A stretch of DNA of 64,000 bases, taken from contig NC_079896.1 of assembly GCF_024868665.1 (NCBI RefSeq), forward strand, positions 14,474,029-14,538,028, read 5' to 3'. A model generated the notes under the pieces. The model was not told where the DNA came from. It did not search any database and saw only the letters and a program-made list of their open reading frames with translations. The position numbers and the translations under genes are program-made. The DNA comes from Triplophysa rosa (lineage: Eukaryota > Chordata > Actinopteri > Cypriniformes > Nemacheilidae). Positions 54,044 through 64,000 of the stretch are shown piece by piece; positions within the stretch are counted from its first letter, which is position 1; each line of letters begins with the position of its first letter.

Positions 54044-55354
54044 ATATTGTAGACTGGCTAAATCAACAATACAGAGTTTATGCGTCAGACCGTGCAAACA
54101 TTTTTTATATACCTAATTTTGTTATAGGCAGCATATGGCAGTCTTTGTAAGAGGTAGAATGTATTTCTTGTGGATAAAGAATGCATAGCAAAAAGCTAAA
54201 TTCAATTTTTTTGATGGATGACAGTCCAAAAATCTGTCAGTAATATATTTCACAGGGTTTCACATATGAAATTGTGCCTTAGAAGGTAGCAACTTATAGA
54301 CAGTAGACAGTGAGGCAGGCCAATATCTTTCATAACAGCATATGCTTAGGTCTGCCTTATATATTTTACTGAAAAAGAAAATGTTATGTCTCAAAGAAGT
54401 ATGAGCTATTCTGTTTTGAATTATTTCCACTGTTAGCACAGTAATACTTGTGCCTCAAGCTATCTCCCCCTTCTAGTCTAGAACATCTCAATAATGAACA
54501 TGTACCTTCGCTTCTCTATATCCTTGTTTTACTCTTGGCTTTAATTTTATGAGCCCAAAATCTGATCATGATATCATCTCAGTACTAACATGCGAACACA
54601 GACCTCAAATTAGCATGAGATCACCCAGAACAATGAGCTCACACAACGTTCATCAGAAAAGCCTCCTCAAACACACCAGGCGTCTTAACACACTGTCACA
54701 CGCTGACAGAATCCTCTTGCAGTGCAGCTCTCCCAAATTTTCACACACACCCTGTTCCATGTCTAAACTATTTCCGGCTTGATGCTCCGTGAACTGAACT
54801 CAACTCCAACACATATATGCAACAGATGGTTTGAGCGTGTGTAGCATCAGCGCCAAGAGTTGTGTGATTTTGTTTAAAACTTACAAACATACTTGGGAAG
54901 CAAAGAGGGTTTACATCTGCTCAACAAAATGAACCAAATCACTCAATAGGTTTTAGTTTTCAAATGCCATTAAAGATTCAAGATTATGCATTAATTCACT
55001 AAAACAGATTACTTTATTCATTCTATTTGGCAGTAATTTCCAACTTTGTCCCTACCTCTCAAGCCTTCAGAGTTGGCCCTGTGTTCCTCTGTGGAGTAAT
55101 TGCTTTATACGGTTGGTTGTCTCTGGATTGTCGTGCCAACCCTTGTTTTCTGGTTCCAGCACTTGGAGATCCATGCAGATGGGTGGCCTGGAGTCGAAGC
55201 AAAGCTGGTGTTGGCTGATGTGTATAAGCCACCCGACCTTATAACATGAGAGATCCACACATCCTATTGTAATACACATTTCCAGTGATATCATTGCCAG
55301 TCAACAGTCAATCATATGGTCTATTTCAGGATAGGTCTGAAAAACAGCATATAG
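54044..55354 (+). other. tgfbr3 intron, nothing recognised
   Basis: No transposon ends or exon-like frames supported. Confidence 0.45.
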
Positions 55355-55355
55355 T

Positions 55356-56818
55356 GGACCTCATTTATGAAATGAGCGTACGACCAAAAACTGGGCGTAC
55401 GGTCGTTTCCACGCAAAACTTGTCATTTATCAAAATGGACGTGAGCGGTTGCTATGATCAAATCTCACGACAGGTCTCAGCTTGTGTACGCAAGTTTTAA
55501 GAACCCTTTAACCCTTTTGATAACTGATAAGGAATAATGACAAATAGAAAGATAGATTAAGTTTTTCATTTAGTATGACAATGTAAAAATAGATTCCAAT
55601 GCGATTTCTTATTTTCACTAATTATATGATTATTTAAATGCTTGAAATTACAAGGTTAACGGGTACTTTTGTGTACAAAACTTTAATGAAATTTTAGGCT
55701 ACTTCTAAAACAATTTACGACGATTAAAATGCACAATTAAAAGTCAAACATTTTAAAAACTACAATAGGCCTAATCAATATATCTATATGCAATGGGTTA
55801 GTTTACCTATTTGCAAGATGATAGCTTCTTTGTTTGACAAATATGCGTTCTAATAAAAAGAAATTAAATAAAAGAAATTTGGGCGATGTTGGCTTGGGGG
55901 TGGAAGATGCGCACTTAGTCACAGCTCGAGATTGTGTGGCAGGCTCCAGGCCGGTTTGTGGTGGCAGAAGACCGCTAGTTCTTGCCTCTGATAGATCGAA
56001 AAGAGAAAAAAAATTACGTAAACATAAAACAGTGTGTGCTTCATTTAAGCAGCCTGAAATGCACGATTAGCAGCATTAGATCCCATTTAGAAACATGCAT
56101 CTGTCTCCTCTGCCACAGACCATTTTCTCTTCACCTATTTTTTTTTAAATAAAAAACACTTACACATTTAATACACATTTAATTGTGCCACAAAAATGAT
56201 TAGTACGGCCTAATTTACACCTACATTCGTTTTTACATGAACACGTTAATGTAACTCAAACACAGTTCTTTAAGACTGAAGTCAGATTCATTTTGTTTCA
56301 ATTTAAATGCATTTTACAACCAAAGTAATTTAAAGCAACAACAATACTTTCAGTGTAAAAATAATAGTGAAACAAAAATAATTAATTATTTGTGGTCATT
56401 TTTACAAAACATAAATATCCAGTAAATATCCAATAAAAAATACAAACCTCAGCTGGAGTTTGGTTCACTGTTGCCTGCAGCAGTGATCTCTTTATAAACT
56501 GTTTTTCACTTCCTCTGATTTCGCTTTTCAATGTTAAAGTTTACATATCTAAATCGTAAAAGTTCCTCTTTTTGGCCGGATTACGTTTCTCCATGTAGCA
56601 AAATCTAGGGGCAAGGCGTCTACACCCTGAATTCATAGGTGCATGATATGTAAATTACGATAGATTTCAGTCGCCGCATTTATCAAGGTACGATCAATCG
56701 TACATTGAGATTGGCGGCATACGAATGTTTGATGAATCACATGTGAACCCTGTCGTAAGATGATTTCTGCGTACGGATCTGCGCACGTTTCTATACGTTA
56801 GATTGATAAACGAGGCCC
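55356..56818. mobile_element. DNA transposon relic with GGGCCTC-type ends
   Basis: GGACCTCATTTATGAAATGA at the left and GATTGATAAACGAGGCCC at the right are inverted, followed inside on both sides by CGTACG-rich sequence (GCGTACGACC; GCGTACGGATC). This end type is frequent in fish DNA elements. The duplication is unclear. A 78-codon frame at 55834-56070 has no recognisable domain. Confidence 0.6.
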
Positions 56819-56820
56819 AT

Positions 56821-61557
<4,737 letters not shown>

Positions 61558-61741
61558 GTTGCAGAGGGTTCGGAAGTTCGCTTTGAGGCAGGGAACTTCT
61601 CTCAGTCCTGTGAGGTGAAGATAGAAACTCTTCCTCACGGCAACGAGCACCTGCTGTCCTGGGCCCAACAACGCTATCGGGCAGTTACTTCCTTTAGTGA
61701 GCTCAAAATGGCTCACGACATCTACATCAAAGTTGGAGAAG
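61558..61741 (+). CDS. tgfbr3: Betaglycan exon, orphan domain
   Basis: A 184-bp exon starts in phase 0 after TTTTCTTAG and ends in phase 1 before GTATGT. Its 61 full codons read VAEGSEVRFEAGNFSQSCEV then KIETLPHGNEHLLSWAQQRY and RAVTSFSELKMAHDIYIKVG E. This closely follows the conserved betaglycan core (NFS glycosylation-type site; PHGNEHLL; AVTSFxELKxAxxIYIKVGE). It forms the later part of the first orphan subdomain that contacts the growth factor. The last base (G) joins AT of the next exon to make Asp, as in other vertebrates (VGED). The extra Cys in SQSCEV is worth noting, since mammals have a non-Cys residue at about this point, from memory. Confidence 0.96.
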
Positions 61742-63428
61742 GTATGTTTCTCTAAACACACACAGACTCAAACAATGTTTTGTAAACCCATATTTCTGAT
61801 TCCTATTTCTGAAACTATAAATGTTTAGCACAGGACAAGCTACTTTAGCTGAACCGCCTAAACATTAATCACTCCTAATGGTGGTCAATGACTGTGTTTT
61901 GTAATCAGACCCAGCGGTAATAAAGCAAACTCTAAGTGCGGCTCAGTCAGGTTGTTCTGATTTCCACTGTGCAGCCTTTAATTTCACTTAAAAACAATTC
62001 AGTGTGTGCTGTTTCAGTGGCAGACCTTACTCAGTCTCTCATTGTAATCAGTTGATTTCATTGCGTTCTCTCTCAGGCTCATAAGCAACAGAGAGATGGA
62101 GAATCGATGGAAAGAGCCAGTAAACATACGGGAAGGGCCTCTGGCGAGGGGTTCTGACTGCCAGCTTGTGTGTACGGGCCCTTCGCCAGACCTGAAGCCT
62201 TTCACAACAGTCCCTTTAAAAAGAGAAGGATGAGGGAGGAAAGCAGTGTGGAGGGAAAGTTTGGCAGAAAAGGCAGCGGGTGTAGAAAAAGCATGAAAAC
62301 AGAGCTTAAAAAAGAAGGTCCAAATTTATAACAGTACCAGGAAGTACTACACAATTCTTCAAGAAAAAACTCCACATGCCTCATGACGTGAGCTGAAGGG
62401 GGAAATTGGCGTATTTTCAAAGGTATCTGTTTAGATTAATTTAACTGATAACTGTCTGTTGGTCTCAGACACCCACCGTTTCATAAATCCTGGGCTGCCA
62501 GAATCAGATTGAGGTTGTTGTTTACTGGTTTAAAAGTGAAAAAGAAGAAACAGATCATTGTAAATTGTGCATTTACGCAGTGAACCGCAGGAATTGTACA
62601 AAGACAGAAGACAAAACCAGCTGGGTTAAAAAAAGGGCTCAGTCTTGCTTCGCCCACTGAGTTCTAAAACCAAACCAACAATACGTCTGACTTCATCATC
62701 TATCAGCTGTCAGATCGCCCAGCTAAACTTCTGGTGAACATTTTCAGTCCCTAAAAGAACATAACATTGCAGTGTTAAAGTGTAAGTCATGATTGCATTA
62801 CTCGAAGTGTGTCTCCAAATCTCAGCTGACAGGTGAAACAGTCTCTTAAAACATTTGGCCCTGTGCCTTTTGAGTCAGTGGTTTGGTAGCGGTTCAGAAG
62901 GCTGTGTTTACCTTTACAGGAGAGTTCTGACTTTCTCCTATGGATCATCCCTTTGTAGCACCGCATGAAAGCGGACACACTTCTGATCTTAAAGAGCCAA
63001 TAGAAAGAGATGCCAGTCTGTCATGATGAGTTCATACTCATCATCTTTGCATCCTTTTGCCAATAGTGTAATGGCCAAATAAGGAAGCATCTGTCTTATT
63101 TTTCTCTGGGGGAGAGAGCAATCATCTGTTTTGTGGAGGAGCAAAGAAAACGGTTTTAGTGCCGTTTTCTTTGGAAATAGTTTTGGATGACTTACGGTTC
63201 TTAAGGCTTGTCTAAATTGTCTTTATGATTGAATGATCATTGCTTATCAATCTAAACTTATAAATACAGTATGTACTTATAGGTATAAACAGGAGAACAT
63301 AAATAGTTATATTTTTTATTTTCCTTTACTCTATTGTACTGTTTATGTATTGCATTGCTTTGCATCGCCATTGTAAAGCTTTGCACAATGTCAGTAAAGC
63401 TACCTCAATCTATCTGGTATTTCTTCAG
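61742..63428 (+). other. tgfbr3: tgfbr3 intron, 1.7 kb
   Basis: Donor GTATGT, acceptor TATTTCTTCAG; phase 1. No repeat or gene recognised inside. Confidence 0.85.
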
Positions 63429-63591
63429 ATCCTGTCTTCTCAGAAACTTGTAAGATTGATAACAAGTTCCTGTCATTGAACTACCTGGCCAGCTACATCC
63501 AGCCCCAGCCATCTACAGGGTGTGTTCTTTCAGGTCCTGATCATGATCAGGAGGTCCACATCATTGAGCTGCAGGCACCAAACTCCAGCAG
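63429..63591 (+). CDS. tgfbr3: Betaglycan exon, orphan domain
   Basis: A 163-bp exon starts in phase 1 (AT completes Asp) and ends in phase 2 (AG before GTGAGG). The residues PVFSETCKIDNKFLSLNYLA then SYIQPQPSTGCVLSGPDHDQ and EVHIIELQAPNSS match betaglycan, including paired cysteines (ETCKI, TGCVL) and the NFLSLNYLA and EVHIIEL landmarks. It is 1.7 kb after the previous exon. The next exon lies beyond the window. Confidence 0.96.
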
Positions 63592-63829
63592 GTGAGGAAA
63601 GGCTTAAGGATTGCACTCTTGTTTATTCCCTTGTAGAGTGTAAGTAAAAATACAGTCGCTCAACATTACTGCACGTCCTCCTGGAAAGTTAACGCTTATA
63701 TGTTCTATTGTTGTATTTACATTTTATTTAGATTACAAAACACAATGTTCATTCAAGTGACTTCGATTGGAATAAAATGAAAGCATTCTTGCCTATTCTT
63801 GAAAGCATATCTTGCCCAGATATCCACAT
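63592..63829 (+). other. tgfbr3: Start of next tgfbr3 intron
   Basis: Donor GTGAGG at 63592; nothing else recognised before the MITE. Confidence 0.6.
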
Positions 63830-63833
63830 TAAA

Positions 63834-64000
63834 GTGATACTTCACCCATAAATGAAAATTCTGTCATCATTTACTCACCTTTGAGTTGTTCCAAATCTGT
63901 ATACATTTCTTTGTTCTGATGAACACAGAGAAAAATATTTGGAAGAATGCTTATAACCAAACAGATCTCAACCCCCATTAACTCCCATAGTAGGAAAAAT
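63834..64000. mobile_element. Angel-like MITE, cut by the window end
   Basis: Following TTAA (63830-63833), AGTGATACTTCACCCATAAA then GAAAATTCTGTCATCATTTA and GGAAGAATGCTTATAACCAA match the arm of the foldback element at 53448-54039. The second arm is outside the window. Confidence 0.85.

Noticed and set aside
54549..54782. 77-codon frame as a possible exon
   Set aside because: No similarity to betaglycan, no convincing splice signals.
55834..56070. Basic 78-codon frame in the 55.4-kb element
   Set aside because: Could be a transposon protein fragment, but nothing identifies it.

Overview
This is vertebrate genomic DNA, most likely from a cyprinid-type teleost. That placement rests on a betaglycan gene split into widely spaced exons and on a very dense set of fish-type transposons (hAT, TTAA-target and TA-target MITEs, L2 LINEs, a tRNA-derived SINE, a Tc1-like element). 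There is no prokaryotic gene organisation; nearly all short open frames are chance frames or transposon relics.

Host gene: four coding exons of tgfbr3 (TGF-beta type III receptor, betaglycan) lie on the + strand at 12035-12219, 43707-43844, 61558-61741 and 63429-63591. Their splice phases (1/0, 0/0, 0/1, 1/2) fit end to end, and together they encode the N-terminal part of the extracellular orphan domain. The signal-peptide exon is probably left of the window and the rest of the gene lies to the right. Everything from 12.2 to 63.4 kb is therefore tgfbr3 intron.

Layout: 0.57-3.67 kb holds a complete gag-only LTR retrotransposon (A, minus strand, TSD CCCTG) with a 33-bp minisatellite inside. 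4.8-12 kb holds MITEs, a hAT element, a SINE, a 120-bp tandem array and a broken R2-like LINE. 12.3-25.2 kb is a transposon graveyard with insertions inside insertions: an L2 LINE split by a hAT element and by a second LINE, an intact DD36E Tc1-like transposon at 21.4-22.6 kb, and a hAT with a foldback inside. 25-36 kb is mostly plain intron. 37.0-39.6 kb holds a 225-bp hairpin MITE and a 2.17-kb giant inverted repeat whose two arms each carry the same short reading frame. 44.4-47.6 kb holds a solo LTR and a hAT inside a hAT-like element. 49.6-53.4 kb is a TTAA-type DNA transposon into which a second gag-only LTR retrotransposon (B, plus strand, TSD GAATG) has jumped. 53.4-64 kb holds more MITEs, a long CT microsatellite and the last two exons.

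Most interesting: LTR elements A and B appear to be self-primed. The 11 bases abutting each 5' LTR are complementary to the predicted first bases of the element's own transcript, about 28 nt after a TATA box. Two positions differ between A and B with compensating changes on both sides. A hairpin next to the polypurine tract also shows a compensating base-pair change. The two elements share this internal architecture and the 33-bp minisatellite but have different U3 regions.
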